From the NCBI RefSeq assembly GCF_005796205.1, contig NZ_VAHN01000003.1, positions 248,001-312,000 on the forward strand: a DNA stretch of 64,000 bases, read 5' to 3'. Both the position numbers and the translations under genes were made by a program. This DNA comes from Pseudarthrobacter sp. NamE2. Its GTDB lineage: Bacteria; Actinomycetota; Actinomycetes; Actinomycetales; Micrococcaceae. The notes below the pieces were generated by a model, which was not told the DNA's origin, did no database searches, and was given only the letters and a program-made list of their open reading frames with translations. Below, in pieces: positions 1-8,354 of this stretch (position 1 is the first letter of the stretch; every line of letters begins with the position of its first letter).

Positions 1-660
1 GGGCATCTGCTCGATGAACCGCAGTTCGTAGCCCCGGCCCAGGGCCCACGCGAGAAGCGACGGCGCCTCGGCATCGTTGATGCCGCGCATCAGCACTGCG
101 TTGAGCTTGACCGGTCCCAGCCCGGCAGCCCACGCCGCATCCACGCCGGCCAGGACCTGGTTAAGGAACGGCCGGCGGGTCAGTTGGGTGAAGGTTTCCT
201 CGTGCAGGGAGTCCAGCGAAACGTTGATGCGCGTCAGCCCGGCTGCCTTCAGCGCTGCAGCCTTCTTGGCCAGGCCGACTGCGTTGGTGGTCATGGAAAT
301 TGGCAGGTCGGGGTGGTTGCGCCGCAGTTCGGCAATGATCTCCACGAGGTCGTGCCGGACCAGCGGCTCGCCGCCGGTCAGCCTCAGTTCGCGGACACCA
401 AGGCGTTCCACGCCGATCCGTACGATCCGGACAATTTCCCCGGCCGTCATCACGGCCTGCTTCGACAGCCACTCCAGGCCCTCGGCCGGCATGCAGTACG
501 TGCAGCGGAGGTTGCACTTGTCCGTCAGGGAGAGCCGCATGTCCGTGGCACGGCGTCCGTACCGGTCCACAAGCCCGGCACCCGCAGTGGCAGGGCGGAC
601 GGCGGGTACGTTACTGCCGGCAACCTCCCGTGGCTGCGGCATGCCTAGCTGGACGCTCAT
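1..660 (-). CDS. moaA: GTP 3',8-cyclase MoaA (partial, 3' end outside window)
   Basis: Radical SAM enzyme that converts GTP to 3',8-cyclo-GTP, the first step of molybdenum cofactor synthesis. Reading left from ATG 658-660, the protein shows the SAM cluster cysteines C49, C53 and C56 (CNLRCTYC) and then LTGGEPLVR, the glycine-rich SAM-binding strand of the family. About 220 codons are visible, roughly two thirds of a usual MoaA; the C-terminal second iron-sulfur cluster lies beyond base 1. It is divergent from the molybdo-oxidoreductase at 766. A -10 hexamer TAGCCT sits 6 nt before the ATG, so it is probably leaderless. The family call is secure; only the left end is missing. Confidence 0.95.
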   Translation of the reverse strand, partial: MSVQLGMPQPREVAGSNVPAVRPATAGAGLVDRYGRRATDMRLSLTDKCNLRCTYCMPAEGLEWLSKQAVMTAGEIVRIVRIGVERLGVRELRLTGGEPLVRHDLVEIIAELRRNHPDLPISMTTNAVGLAKKAAALKAAGLTRINVSLDSLHEETFTQLTRRPFLNQVLAGVDAAWAAGLGPVKLNAVLMRGINDAEAPSLLAWALGRGYELRFIEQMP

Positions 661-666
661 GAATTC

Positions 667-672
667 AGGCTA
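667..672 (-). promoter_or_regulatory. -10 hexamer of moaA (leaderless)
   Basis: TAGCCT on the minus strand with 6 nt (GAATTC) to the moaA ATG. The -35 region is poor. Transcription would start at or next to the start codon. Confidence 0.6.
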
Positions 673-753
673 CGCCACTATGCGCTGCACATCACACTCG
701 TGACCATCCGGCGGACGTCCACGCGCACCGCCTCCGCTGGGGACACCTGAAAC

Positions 754-759
754 TATGCT
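754..759 (+). promoter_or_regulatory. -10 hexamer of the molybdo-oxidoreductase gene (leaderless)
   Basis: TATGCT followed by 6 nt and the GTG at 766. There is no Shine-Dalgarno sequence, so the GTG is read as the 5' end of the message. Confidence 0.6.
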
Positions 760-765
760 TGAAGG

Positions 766-2391
766 GTGGACAATCCACAGCCTGGGCAAACCACGCACGA
801 CGGCGGCACGCGCGTCAGGATACACGCCGACAGCCGGGTGCAGCGACAGTTACGGGACGGCCCGCGACGCCGGTTCGCGGCAGCCGCCGGTGTTGTTGCC
901 GCCGGCGCGGCAGTGGTGGCTGGAGAACTCCTGGCCGGGCTGGTGAGCCCTTCGCTGTCGCCCCTGACGGCCGTCGGCGGCGCTGTTATTGACGCCGTTC
1001 CACCCGGGGTCAAGGACTGGGCCGTTGCGCTGTTTGGCACGGCGGATAAAGCTGCCCTCCTGGCCGGGATGGGCCTGGTCATCGCAGTCATTGCCGCGCT
1101 GGCCGGAATCATGGAAGACCGCCGCCGGCATACGGGTGTGGCAGTAGTAGGCGTGTTCGGGCTGGTTGGCGTGGCCGCTATAGCGACGCGCGCCCAAGCG
1201 ACGCCGGCGGCTTTGGCCCTGCCCCTGGTGACCGGGTTAATGGCCGCAGTGATGCTACGGTTCCTGATTGGCAAGCTCCAGAACTGGGCAGCAACGCCGC
1301 ATGCAGGATCAGGGGAAGGCAGTTCGCGCCGGCGTTTCCTGCAGGACCTGGCCGGTGGTGCAGTCTTAACGGCAATCGGCGGAGCCGTCGCAGGAGCCTG
1401 GCGCGGTGCCACCGCCGGAGTGAGCGAGGCGCGGGACCGGCTCGCACTGCCGCAGGCCGCCTCACCGGCCCCGGCCATACCCCCCGGCGCCGCAGCCGGC
1501 GTCGAAGGCATGCAGCCCCTGATCACGCCCAACCCGGACTTCTACCGCATCGATACCGCCCTGTCCGTGCCCGCGGCCGATCCGGACACGTGGGTCCTCA
1601 AAGTTACCGGTATGGTGCAGCGGGAGGTGGAACTGGACCTCGCCGGGCTCCTGGCCAAGCCCCTGGCTGAACGGCACATCACCATTGCCTGCGTATCGAA
1701 CCCGGTAGGCGGAGACCTGATCGGCAACGCCCGCTGGCTGGGCTGGCCGGTCCGGGAACTGCTCGCGCAGGCCGGGCCCCTCCCGGGCGCCGACATGGTG
1801 CTCTCCCGCAGTGCCGATGGATGGAGCGCGGGAACGCCGCTGGACGTCCTCACGGACAGCAGGGACGCCCTCCTGGCCGTGGGCATGAACGGGGAACCCC
1901 TCCCGCTTGAACACGGCTTCCCCGTGCGGCTCGTGGTGCCGGGACTCTACGGCTACGTCTCGGCCACAAAATGGGTTACGGAGCTCAAGGTCACCACATT
2001 CGCCGACGACGCCGGCTACTGGACGCCCAGGGGCTGGTCCGAACGCGGGCCCATCAAGATGTCGTCCCGCATCGACGTGCCCCGGAAGGGACGGCCGGTG
2101 CCGGCCGGAACCGTGATGTTCGGCGGCGTCGCATGGGCCCAGCACACCGGAATTGCGAAGGTGGAGCTGCGGGTCAACCGCGGCCCGTGGCGGGAGACGG
2201 AGTTTTCGCCCGGCATTTCGGTGGACACCTGGTACCAGTGGAAGCTCGGGGTGGACCTGGGGCCGGGACAGCATGAGGTCCAGGTCCGCGCCACCGACCT
2301 CGCCGGCAAGACCCAAGACGAAGAGCAACGGCCGGTGGCACCCGACGGGGCCACCGGGTTCCACACGGTTAGAGTGGACGTGAGATCCTGA
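766..2391 (+). CDS. Membrane-anchored sulfite-oxidase-family molybdopterin oxidoreductase
   Basis: 541 aa. The N-terminal third holds about four hydrophobic segments (roughly residues 36-58, 99-117, 125-143, 148-167). An internal SSRRRFLQD stretch (about 186-194) resembles a twin-arginine signal and leads into a further hydrophobic helix. The catalytic part follows: an oxidoreductase molybdopterin-binding domain with the molybdenum-ligating cysteine at C309 (IACVSNPVGG), then VPGLYGYVSATKWV, then an Ig-like Mo-cofactor dimerisation domain from about residue 430. The domain is likely exported and membrane-tethered. It sits at the head of the cofactor genes. The physiological substrate is unknown; sulfite or a sulfoxide is plausible from the family. 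A downstream start is possible, but the -10 spacing supports GTG 766. Confidence 0.9.
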   Translation: MDNPQPGQTTHDGGTRVRIHADSRVQRQLRDGPRRRFAAAAGVVAAGAAVVAGELLAGLVSPSLSPLTAVGGAVIDAVPPGVKDWAVALFGTADKAALLAGMGLVIAVIAALAGIMEDRRRHTGVAVVGVFGLVGVAAIATRAQATPAALALPLVTGLMAAVMLRFLIGKLQNWAATPHAGSGEGSSRRRFLQDLAGGAVLTAIGGAVAGAWRGATAGVSEARDRLALPQAASPAPAIPPGAAAGVEGMQPLITPNPDFYRIDTALSVPAADPDTWVLKVTGMVQREVELDLAGLLAKPLAERHITIACVSNPVGGDLIGNARWLGWPVRELLAQAGPLPGADMVLSRSADGWSAGTPLDVLTDSRDALLAVGMNGEPLPLEHGFPVRLVVPGLYGYVSATKWVTELKVTTFADDAGYWTPRGWSERGPIKMSSRIDVPRKGRPVPAGTVMFGGVAWAQHTGIAKVELRVNRGPWRETEFSPGISVDTWYQWKLGVDLGPGQHEVQVRATDLAGKTQDEEQRPVAPDGATGFHTVRVDVRS

Positions 2392-2414
2392 CGGCCGCAA
2401 CCGAAGGCACAGCC

Positions 2415-3656
2415 ATGACCAGCACGCACCCGCACGCTCACCACGACGGCCGTGCACGCTCCATTGCCCACCACCTCGCCGCCGTCACCGAACTCCTCCG
2501 CCCGGTCGCCGCCCTCGCCCGCACGGAAACCGTGCCCCTCTCCAAGGCGCTCGGCCGCGGCCTGGTGCATGACGTCATGGCACCCCTCAGCCTGCCGCCC
2601 TTCGCCAATTCCCAAATGGACGGTTACGCCATCCGCTGCTCCGAGGTGCCCGACGGCGGCGCGGCCCTGGGCATCGCGGCTCCCGTCCCGGCGGGGGCCA
2701 GTGCGCCCCCGCTGGGGGAGGCAATGGCTGCCCCCATCATGACCGGTGCGATGATGCCGGCCGGTGCTGACGCCGTCGTACCCATTGAACGCGCCATCCC
2801 GGACCACTTTCCCGCTGCAGGGGAGGGCGGAACCGTGACACTGCCCGCCACGGTGCCCGGCACCTTTGTCCGCGCAGCCGGAAGCGACATCGCGGAAGGG
2901 GAACGGGCCCTTGCCGCGGGCACATTCCTCGGGCCCCCGCAGCTTGGGCTGCTCGCCGCCCTCGGCATCCCCAAGGTCACCGTTTACGTCCCTGTGACGG
3001 TGCTGCTGGTGGCCACGGGGGACGAGGTGGTGGAGCCGGGAAGGGCGCTCCCGGCCGGCAAGATCTACGACTCCAACGGAACCCTCCTGGAAGCCGCCAT
3101 GACCCAGGCCGGGCTGCAGGTCCGGCGTGCCGGGATCATCACTGACAACCCGGACGAACTGCGGAAACTGTTGCGGAACCAGGGTGCAAATACGGACCTG
3201 ATCGTCACCACCGGAGGAGTCAGCAAGGGCGCCTACGAAGTAGTACGGCAGGCGATGACTGACCAGCCCGTCGACTTTATGCACGTCGAGATGCAGCCCG
3301 GCGGCCCCCAGGGAATAGGCACGTTCGAAGGGATCCCCTTCCTTGGGTTTCCGGGAAATCCCGTCAGCTGCCTGGTCTCGTTCGAAATGTTCCTCCGGCC
3401 CGCTCTCTCGGCGCTGCTCGGAACTCCGGCACCGCGCGTGCCCCTCCGCGCCCGCCTGCACCAGCCGCTGACGTCGCCCGGGCACAAGCACCAGGTGCGC
3501 CGCGGCACCCTCTGCGCAGATGGCACTGTCCGGCTGGAGGGCGGCGAAAGCTCACACCTGATGCATGCCCTGGCCGCCTCGAACGCGCTGGTGCACGTTC
3601 CCGCGGGGGTATCCGCGCTCGCGGCCGGTGATGAAGTGGAAGTATGGATGCTGTGA
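2415..3656 (+). CDS. moeA: Molybdopterin molybdenumtransferase MoeA
   Basis: 413 aa, the normal MoeA length. It inserts molybdate into adenylylated molybdopterin. Visible landmarks are [14 protein letters not shown] near the N-terminus, the central MoCF-type domain with [15 protein letters not shown] and [11 protein letters not shown], then [10 protein letters not shown] before the C-terminal beta domain. It begins 23 nt after the oxidoreductase, consistent with co-transcription. Its 3' end overlaps moaC by 13 nt, suggesting translational coupling. Confidence 0.96.
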   Translation: MTSTHPHAHHDGRARSIAHHLAAVTELLRPVAALARTETVPLSKALGRGLVHDVMAPLSLPPFANSQMDGYAIRCSEVPDGGAALGIAAPVPAGASAPPLGEAMAAPIMTGAMMPAGADAVVPIERAIPDHFPAAGEGGTVTLPATVPGTFVRAAGSDIAEGERALAAGTFLGPPQLGLLAALGIPKVTVYVPVTVLLVATGDEVVEPGRALPAGKIYDSNGTLLEAAMTQAGLQVRRAGIITDNPDELRKLLRNQGANTDLIVTTGGVSKGAYEVVRQAMTDQPVDFMHVEMQPGGPQGIGTFEGIPFLGFPGNPVSCLVSFEMFLRPALSALLGTPAPRVPLRARLHQPLTSPGHKHQVRRGTLCADGTVRLEGGESSHLMHALAASNALVHVPAGVSALAAGDEVEVWML

Positions 3657-4138
3657 ATGCAGAACAAACCCCTGCCGCGCTGACGCACCTGCGCCAGGAC
3701 GGCAGCGCCCAGATGGTGGACGTCTCCACCAAGGCCGAGACCACCCGCGAGGCCACGGCCACCGCAACCGTCAACACCACCGCGGAGGTCATGGGCCTCC
3801 TGGGTACCGGCGGGCTTCCCAAGGGCGATGCGCTCGCCGTAGCCCGCGTTGCCGGCATCATGGCGGCAAAGAAGACCCCTGAACTGGTGCCGCTATGCCA
3901 TCCGCTGCCGCTGTCCAAGGTGACGGTGGACTTCGACCTGGTTGCCACCGCCGTCGTTATCGTGGCCACCGTCAAGACCCGTGGTGTTACCGGCGTGGAA
4001 ATGGAAGCCCTCACCGCAGCGTCCGTGGCCGCCCTGAGCGTCTACGACATGATCAAGGCCGTGGACAAGCACGCGGTCCTCACCGACATCAAGGTACTGG
4101 CCAAGAGCGGCGGCAAGAGCGGGGACTGGGCACTGTGA
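3644..4138 (+). CDS. moaC: Cyclic pyranopterin monophosphate synthase MoaC
   Basis: 164 aa. It converts 3',8-cyclo-GTP (the MoaA product) to cyclic pyranopterin monophosphate. Family signatures visible: [55 protein letters not shown] and the C-terminal KSGGKSG. The chosen ATG overlaps the end of moeA. The stop overlaps the GTG of the next gene as GTGA. With moaA across the divergent promoter, the first two steps of the pathway are both present. Confidence 0.96.
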   Translation: MDAVNAEQTPAALTHLRQDGSAQMVDVSTKAETTREATATATVNTTAEVMGLLGTGGLPKGDALAVARVAGIMAAKKTPELVPLCHPLPLSKVTVDFDLVATAVVIVATVKTRGVTGVEMEALTAASVAALSVYDMIKAVDKHAVLTDIKVLAKSGGKSGDWAL

Positions 4139-4665
4139 GCGCCCAAGCAACCCACAGCGCACCGGAACCGCACAGGCACGGTGAAGTGCAGGGGCGCAAG
4201 GCGGGGGTGGTCATCGCCTCCACCAGGGCCGCCGCCGGGATTTACGACGACGAGACCGGCCCCGTGATCACCGACTGGCTGACCGAACACGGCTTTGACG
4301 TGTACCCGGCCATGGTGGTCCCGGACGGTGAGCCCGTGGGCGCCGCGATCCGTGCCCTCCTGACCCAGCGGCCCGCCGTCGTGATCACCAGCGGCGGTAC
4401 CGGCCTGAGCCCGGACGACCGCACACCGGACGTCACACTGCCTTTGCTGGACCGCGAGATTCCGGGCATCATGGAGGCCATACGTCGCGCCGGTGCGGCC
4501 AAGACACCGCTGGCAGCCCTGAGCCGCGGGTATGCGGGTGCTGCCGGCAGCACCTTCATTGTTAATCTCCCCGGTTCACCCAAGGGAGTCATGGACGGGC
4601 TCACCGTCCTGGACACGGTGATCGGGCACCTTTGCGACCAGCTGGAAGGCGGACATGGGCACTGA
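4135..4665 (+). CDS. MogA/MoaB-family molybdenum cofactor adenylyltransferase
   Basis: 176 aa from a GTG that overlaps the moaC stop by 4 nt. The single MoCF domain shows [14 protein letters not shown], the molybdopterin-binding glycine-rich loop, and [10 protein letters not shown] near the end. It is expected to adenylylate molybdopterin before metal insertion by MoeA. It belongs to the MogA/MoaB group; which name applies cannot be settled by eye. An open frame continues upstream of the GTG inside moaC, but the overlap and family length favour this start. The 3' end overlaps moaE by 11 nt. Confidence 0.9.
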   Translation: MSAQATHSAPEPHRHGEVQGRKAGVVIASTRAAAGIYDDETGPVITDWLTEHGFDVYPAMVVPDGEPVGAAIRALLTQRPAVVITSGGTGLSPDDRTPDVTLPLLDREIPGIMEAIRRAGAAKTPLAALSRGYAGAAGSTFIVNLPGSPKGVMDGLTVLDTVIGHLCDQLEGGHGH

Positions 4666-5125
4666 ATCAGCATTCGAGGTGGTGACGGCTGTCCTGAGCG
4701 CGGAACCCATTTCCGTGGACCAGGCAATCGCCGCCGTGGAAAGCGATACGGCCGGCGCCGTGGTCAGCTTCAGCGGCGTGGTCCGCAACCACGACGGCGG
4801 CAAGCCGGTTGAACGCCTCAGCTACAGCGCGCACCCCACGGCATACCAGGTGATGGCCGACGTCGTCGCCCGCCTTGTCGCCGAACAGCAGGCCTCCGGG
4901 CCCGCGGACACGGGAAGCCAGCCAGTCCGCATCTGGGCCGCCCACCGGACCGGCATGCTGGAAATCGGCGATCCCGCCCTGGTGTGCGCGGTGTCCGCGG
5001 CCCACCGCGGCCAGGCCTTCGCTGTCTGCTCCGAGCTGGTGGACCGCATCAAGGAACAGGTGCCCATCTGGAAGGAACAGTTCTTCTCGGACGGAACCGT
5101 TGAATGGGTGGGCGCCGGCGCCTGA
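4655..5125 (+). CDS. moaE: Molybdopterin synthase catalytic subunit MoaE
   Basis: 156 aa. MoaE transfers sulfur from the MoaD thiocarboxylate to cPMP, making molybdopterin. Family features: GAVVSFSGVVRNHDGG at the N-terminus, AAHRTGMLEIGDPAL in the middle, and KEQVPIWKEQFFSDGTVEWVG carrying the active-site lysines. Its partner moaD is not found in this window. Last gene of the overlapping moeA-moaC-mogA-moaE run. Confidence 0.95.
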   Translation: MGTESAFEVVTAVLSAEPISVDQAIAAVESDTAGAVVSFSGVVRNHDGGKPVERLSYSAHPTAYQVMADVVARLVAEQQASGPADTGSQPVRIWAAHRTGMLEIGDPALVCAVSAAHRGQAFAVCSELVDRIKEQVPIWKEQFFSDGTVEWVGAGA

Positions 5126-5185
5126 GCCCCGCTGCCCGCGAGGTAACGCACACCGCCCGGTTCCTTGCCGCGCCAGGCCCGCCGG

Positions 5186-5191
5186 TAGGGT
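5186..5191 (+). promoter_or_regulatory. -10 hexamer of dapB (leaderless)
   Basis: TAGGGT, 6 nt before the dapB ATG at 5198. No purine-rich ribosome site lies in between. Confidence 0.55.
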
Positions 5192-5197
5192 TAAGCC

Positions 5198-5968
5198 ATG
5201 ACCGAACAACACTCCGAACCCATCCTGGTTGCCGTGCTGGGCGCCAACGGACGCATGGGCGCCGAAGCCGTGAAAGCCGTTGAAGCCGCACCCGACATGA
5301 AGCTCGCCGCAGCCCTGGGACGGGGTGACTCACTGGACCAGGTTACCGCTGCCGGTGCCAACGTGGTGGTGGACCTGACGGTTCCGGAAAGCACGGAGGC
5401 TAACGTCCGGTACGCCGTCGAACACGGAATCCACGCCGTCGTGGGGACCACCGGCTGGGACGCCGGCCGCCTGTCCTCGCTCGAGGCGCTGCTGGCCGAA
5501 CACCCGGAAACCGGCGTGCTGATCGCCCCCAACTTTGCCGTGGGCTCGGTCCTGGCATCGGCCTTCGCCGCCAAGGCCTCCAAGTACTTCGAATCCGTGG
5601 AAATCATCGAGCTGCACCATCCGGACAAGGTGGACGCGCCCTCCGGCACAGCCGTCCGCACGGCGCAGCTCATCGCTGCCGAGCGTGCCGCTGCCGGGGC
5701 TGCGCCCAGCCCGGACGCCACCACCAGTGAAATGGCCGGCGCCCGCGGCTGCGACGTCGACGGCGTCCGGGTCCACAGCGTGCGGCTTCGCGGGCTGGTG
5801 GCGCACCAGGAGGTTTTGCTCGGCGGTCCCGGCGAACAGCTGACGTTCCGGCACGATTCCTACGACCGGGCCTCGTTTATGCCTGGCGTCCTTCTCGGCG
5901 TGCGCAACGTCGCCAGCCGCCCCGGCCTGACGGTGGGCCTGGACGGCTACCTGGACCTGGGACTCTAG
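5198..5968 (+). CDS. dapB: 4-hydroxy-tetrahydrodipicolinate reductase DapB
   Basis: 256 aa. NAD(P)H-dependent step of the diaminopimelate/lysine pathway. The N-terminal Rossmann motif is VLGANGRMG. The catalytic signature HHPDKVDAPSGTA lies near residue 145. The last third contains VHSVRLRGLVAHQEV and the strand residues typical of the family. dapA is 2.4 kb downstream and dapF is at 21189, so three lysine/peptidoglycan genes share the window but not one operon. Confidence 0.96.
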   Translation: MTEQHSEPILVAVLGANGRMGAEAVKAVEAAPDMKLAAALGRGDSLDQVTAAGANVVVDLTVPESTEANVRYAVEHGIHAVVGTTGWDAGRLSSLEALLAEHPETGVLIAPNFAVGSVLASAFAAKASKYFESVEIIELHHPDKVDAPSGTAVRTAQLIAAERAAAGAAPSPDATTSEMAGARGCDVDGVRVHSVRLRGLVAHQEVLLGGPGEQLTFRHDSYDRASFMPGVLLGVRNVASRPGLTVGLDGYLDLGL

Positions 5969-5971
5969 GCC

Positions 5972-6451
5972 ATGGGCGGGTTCCTGGCGGCCCTGCGAAA
6001 GAACCGCACCAAGATCTGGGTGGGGGCGGTGACGCTTCTGCTTGTTTTCTACCTCGTGGTGTCCTTCCAGCGGTCGCTCCTGCTCCTGACGGACAGCAAC
6101 CTGGCTGCACAGGCGATCGGCGCAGCCTACCTGGTGCTGCCCGTCATCGGTGCCTGGGCGCTGATCCGCGAGCTGCTGTTCGGGGCGCGCACGGAACAGA
6201 TGGCCAAGGTCCTGGAAGCCGAGGGCGGACTGCCCGTGGATGAGCTGCCCCGCACTCCCGGCGGCCGCATTGTGCGGGCCGCCGCGGACGCTGAATTCGA
6301 AAAGTACCGTGCCGAGGCTGAGGCCGCTCCCGATGACTGGCGTTCCTGGTTCCGCCTGAGCTGCGCCTACGACGCCGCGGGGGACCGCAAGCGTGCCCGG
6401 GCGTCCATGCGGGATGCCGTCCGGCTGTTCCGGGGCAAGGTTCCGGCGTAG
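5972..6451 (+). CDS. Small TPR-like membrane protein
   Basis: 159 aa, starting 3 nt after the dapB stop and so probably co-transcribed. Two hydrophobic helices (about residues 17-32 and 43-63) are followed by a soluble tail. The end of the tail (DDWRSWFRLSCAYDAAGDRKRARASMRDAVRLF) reads like one tetratricopeptide unit. Proteins of this shape are common next to dapB in Arthrobacter-type genomes; that is a recollection, not a search. No enzyme motif is visible. Function unknown. Confidence 0.75.
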   Translation: MGGFLAALRKNRTKIWVGAVTLLLVFYLVVSFQRSLLLLTDSNLAAQAIGAAYLVLPVIGAWALIRELLFGARTEQMAKVLEAEGGLPVDELPRTPGGRIVRAAADAEFEKYRAEAEAAPDDWRSWFRLSCAYDAAGDRKRARASMRDAVRLFRGKVPA

Positions 6452-6468
6452 TTCCGGAGGCTTGCCCC

Positions 6469-7701
6469 CTAACGGACCGCCTTGACCTGGCCCCGACCCG
6501 CCTGGCTTGCCGCATGCGCCAGCCACTCCAGCGGGCCGCGCCACTTCAGCAGCACGAAGGCCATGCCGACGATGATGGCGGTGGCCGCCTGGGCAAAGTA
6601 CATGCCGTCCTCGGTCCAGCCGGCGGGCAGCGGCTTCAGGTAGAAGCCGGAGACCACCCAGACGTGCACGGTGTACAGCGACAGCGTCATGGCACCCGCC
6701 CCGCGCAGCGGCAGCAGCAGGTCCAGGTCCACCCACTCTGCCAGCCTGCCCAGGAGCAGGCAGACGCCGATCACGGCGGCGGCCACGCCCGAGGTGTGCA
6801 AGAGGTCCAGGGATGTTCCGGAGTGTGGCGCAGCGGATGCCAGCCACCACCATGACCCTTCCTGCGGAATGCCCGTCAGGTTCACCTGGAGGACGCTGTG
6901 CAAAGGGTAGCCGGGGGAGTCGAGGATCGCTTCCAGGGCTGCCCTGCCGCCCCAGCTTTCCATCGCCGTTACCCCGAGGGTTTTTGCCGCCACGGCCACC
7001 ACCGTTCCCGCCACCAGCAGCACAACGGGCACCAGGGCCCTGGTGAGGACCAGCCGGCCGATCACAAGGCCCACCAGCAGGTATGACATCCACTGGACCA
7101 CGGGGTAGTAGCCGGTAAAGAACAGGTCTGACAACAGCCGCGCAGGCGTCCCCAGGTCTTCCCACTTCGGATTGTGGCCCAGCTTCAGCGGCGGCTCGGC
7201 GGCGAGCAGCCAGGGCCGCAGCAGGTAGGCCAGCACCGGCGAGGCCAGGATCCAGCCGGCGGCCCAACCACAGAGCTGCTTCAGTCCCACCCCCAGGAAC
7301 GGCAGGACGCACAGGAACAGCACCGCGTAGTGCACCAGGATGATGGCCAGGCTCACTTCCAGTCCGCCCAAAGCCAGGCCGACGGCGGCAATCACCAGGG
7401 CGCGCAATGCGACCCCCCGGCGGGCGGCACTGAGGTCACTGCCGGAGAGCGGCTTGTTCCTGCCGGTGGACAATGCCAGTCCCACACCGGCCAGCACTGC
7501 GAACAGGGCTGCGGCCCGCCCTGAAAACGTCAGTCCGACCCAGGTTGGCGTCAGGTCCGCATTCGATTCGAAGGTCGGCAGCAGATGGGTGGCCATCATG
7601 CCCAGGAGGGCAACACCGCGGGCAGCGTCAATGCCGTGGAGCCGCGCCGAAGCCGGGCCCCCGGTTTTCCTGGACGCTTTGGCGGGGGTTCGGGACGTCA
7701 T
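6469..7701 (-). CDS. Heparan-alpha-glucosaminide N-acetyltransferase-like / DUF418-type membrane protein
   Basis: 410 aa integral membrane protein with about ten hydrophobic helices. It opens with RLHGIDAARGVALLGMMATH, the start typical of the DUF1624/DUF418 acyltransferase-like families. The C-terminal part contains LSLYTVHVWVVSG, resembling their conserved last-helix region. It may acylate a cell-envelope glycan, but no substrate can be inferred. It is convergent with the dapB pair and leaves only 17 nt between stops. Confidence 0.75.
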   Translation of the reverse strand: MTSRTPAKASRKTGGPASARLHGIDAARGVALLGMMATHLLPTFESNADLTPTWVGLTFSGRAAALFAVLAGVGLALSTGRNKPLSGSDLSAARRGVALRALVIAAVGLALGGLEVSLAIILVHYAVLFLCVLPFLGVGLKQLCGWAAGWILASPVLAYLLRPWLLAAEPPLKLGHNPKWEDLGTPARLLSDLFFTGYYPVVQWMSYLLVGLVIGRLVLTRALVPVVLLVAGTVVAVAAKTLGVTAMESWGGRAALEAILDSPGYPLHSVLQVNLTGIPQEGSWWWLASAAPHSGTSLDLLHTSGVAAAVIGVCLLLGRLAEWVDLDLLLPLRGAGAMTLSLYTVHVWVVSGFYLKPLPAGWTEDGMYFAQAATAIIVGMAFVLLKWRGPLEWLAHAASQAGRGQVKAVR

Positions 7702-7804
7702 GTCCAGATCGTCTCACACCTGCCTTTGAACCAGCTGCCAAGGATGCGGCGCCCGGACAATCCCTTCACGTGCCTGGCCGGACGGGGGGCGCAGGCGCTT
7801 GTAT

Positions 7805-7820
7805 TCGAATATGTGTTCGA
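7805..7820 (+). promoter_or_regulatory. LexA-type SOS box
   Basis: TCGAATATGTGTTCGA matches the actinobacterial SOS consensus TCGAACRNRTGTTCGA at 15 of 16 positions. It lies 5 nt upstream of the ATG of the DUF222 fragment, so bound LexA would cover the promoter or start site. Confidence 0.8.
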
Positions 7821-7825
7821 ATAGC

Positions 7826-8179
7826 ATGGAGGGCATGCAAACCCCAGCACGCGATATCCCGGCAGAAGGGCGGGGCGGCCCCCAGCAGGGCAACGCCGGC
7901 CTCCTCAAAGCCATGAGTCCCGGCGTCGTGGACTTCCTCTTCCGGCAGCTGGTGGCAGGCCGGCCCGCCGAGGACGTCCAGTGGGAGCAGGAAGGCATCA
8001 GCCTCGCCAGCCAGCCCGAAGGGGCCGAGCTTGCAAGGCGTCTTGCGGAAACAGACCTTGACGCCCTCACGCCCCTGGAACTGTTCCATTACGTCAGGGC
8101 GGCCCAGCGGCTCGCCGACTGGGCGGAGGGCCTCAGGCAGGCTGCCGTTGCCAGGTACTGCGGAGCGCCCCCGGCGTAA
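7826..8179 (+). pseudogene. DUF222 (13E12-type) N-terminal remnant under an SOS box
   Basis: 117 aa. The stretch LTPLELFHYVRAAQRLADWAEGLRQAAVARY matches the start of the DUF222 domain of the 13E12/HNH-endonuclease repeat family, which usually runs 400-600 aa. Here the frame stops soon after (CGAPPA) and no HNH domain follows, so it is probably a truncated relic, although a short functional protein cannot be excluded. Starts are possible at 7826 or 7835. Several 13E12 genes of Mycobacterium tuberculosis are LexA-regulated, which fits the box just upstream. Confidence 0.6.
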
Positions 8180-8233
8180 GGTGCTTCCGGCGAGGGTACA
8201 GCGGGACTGGGAGCCGCAGCGGGGACCGGGAGG

Positions 8234-8286
8234 TGCCGGAACCTCGTTGACAGCTCGCGACGCAAGCGGTCAACGAGGTTCCGGCA
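8234..8286. repeat. Perfect 18-bp inverted repeat (intergenic palindrome)
   Basis: TGCCGGAACCTCGTTGAC at 8234-8251 is mirrored exactly at 8269-8286 around a 17-nt loop. There is no T-tract after it. It lies between the DUF222 remnant and dapA and looks like a REP-like element or a strong mRNA hairpin. Confidence 0.8.
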
Positions 8287-8341
8287 TGCAATTTGACCTT
8301 CATCACGCCGAGGGCATTGTCCTAACCTGCCGGGGACAGGG

Positions 8342-8347
8342 TAACGT
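8342..8347 (+). promoter_or_regulatory. -10 hexamer of dapA (leaderless)
   Basis: TAACGT, 7 nt before ATG 8355. It supports this start over the longer open frame that begins upstream. Confidence 0.55.
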
Positions 8348-8354
8348 TTTTGCC

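Noticed and set aside
5330..7312. Very long open frame on the minus strand (660 codons) opposite dapB and its neighbours
   Set aside because: Reads as low-complexity Gly/Ala/Arg without domains and lies antisense to clear genes; a product of high GC in third positions.
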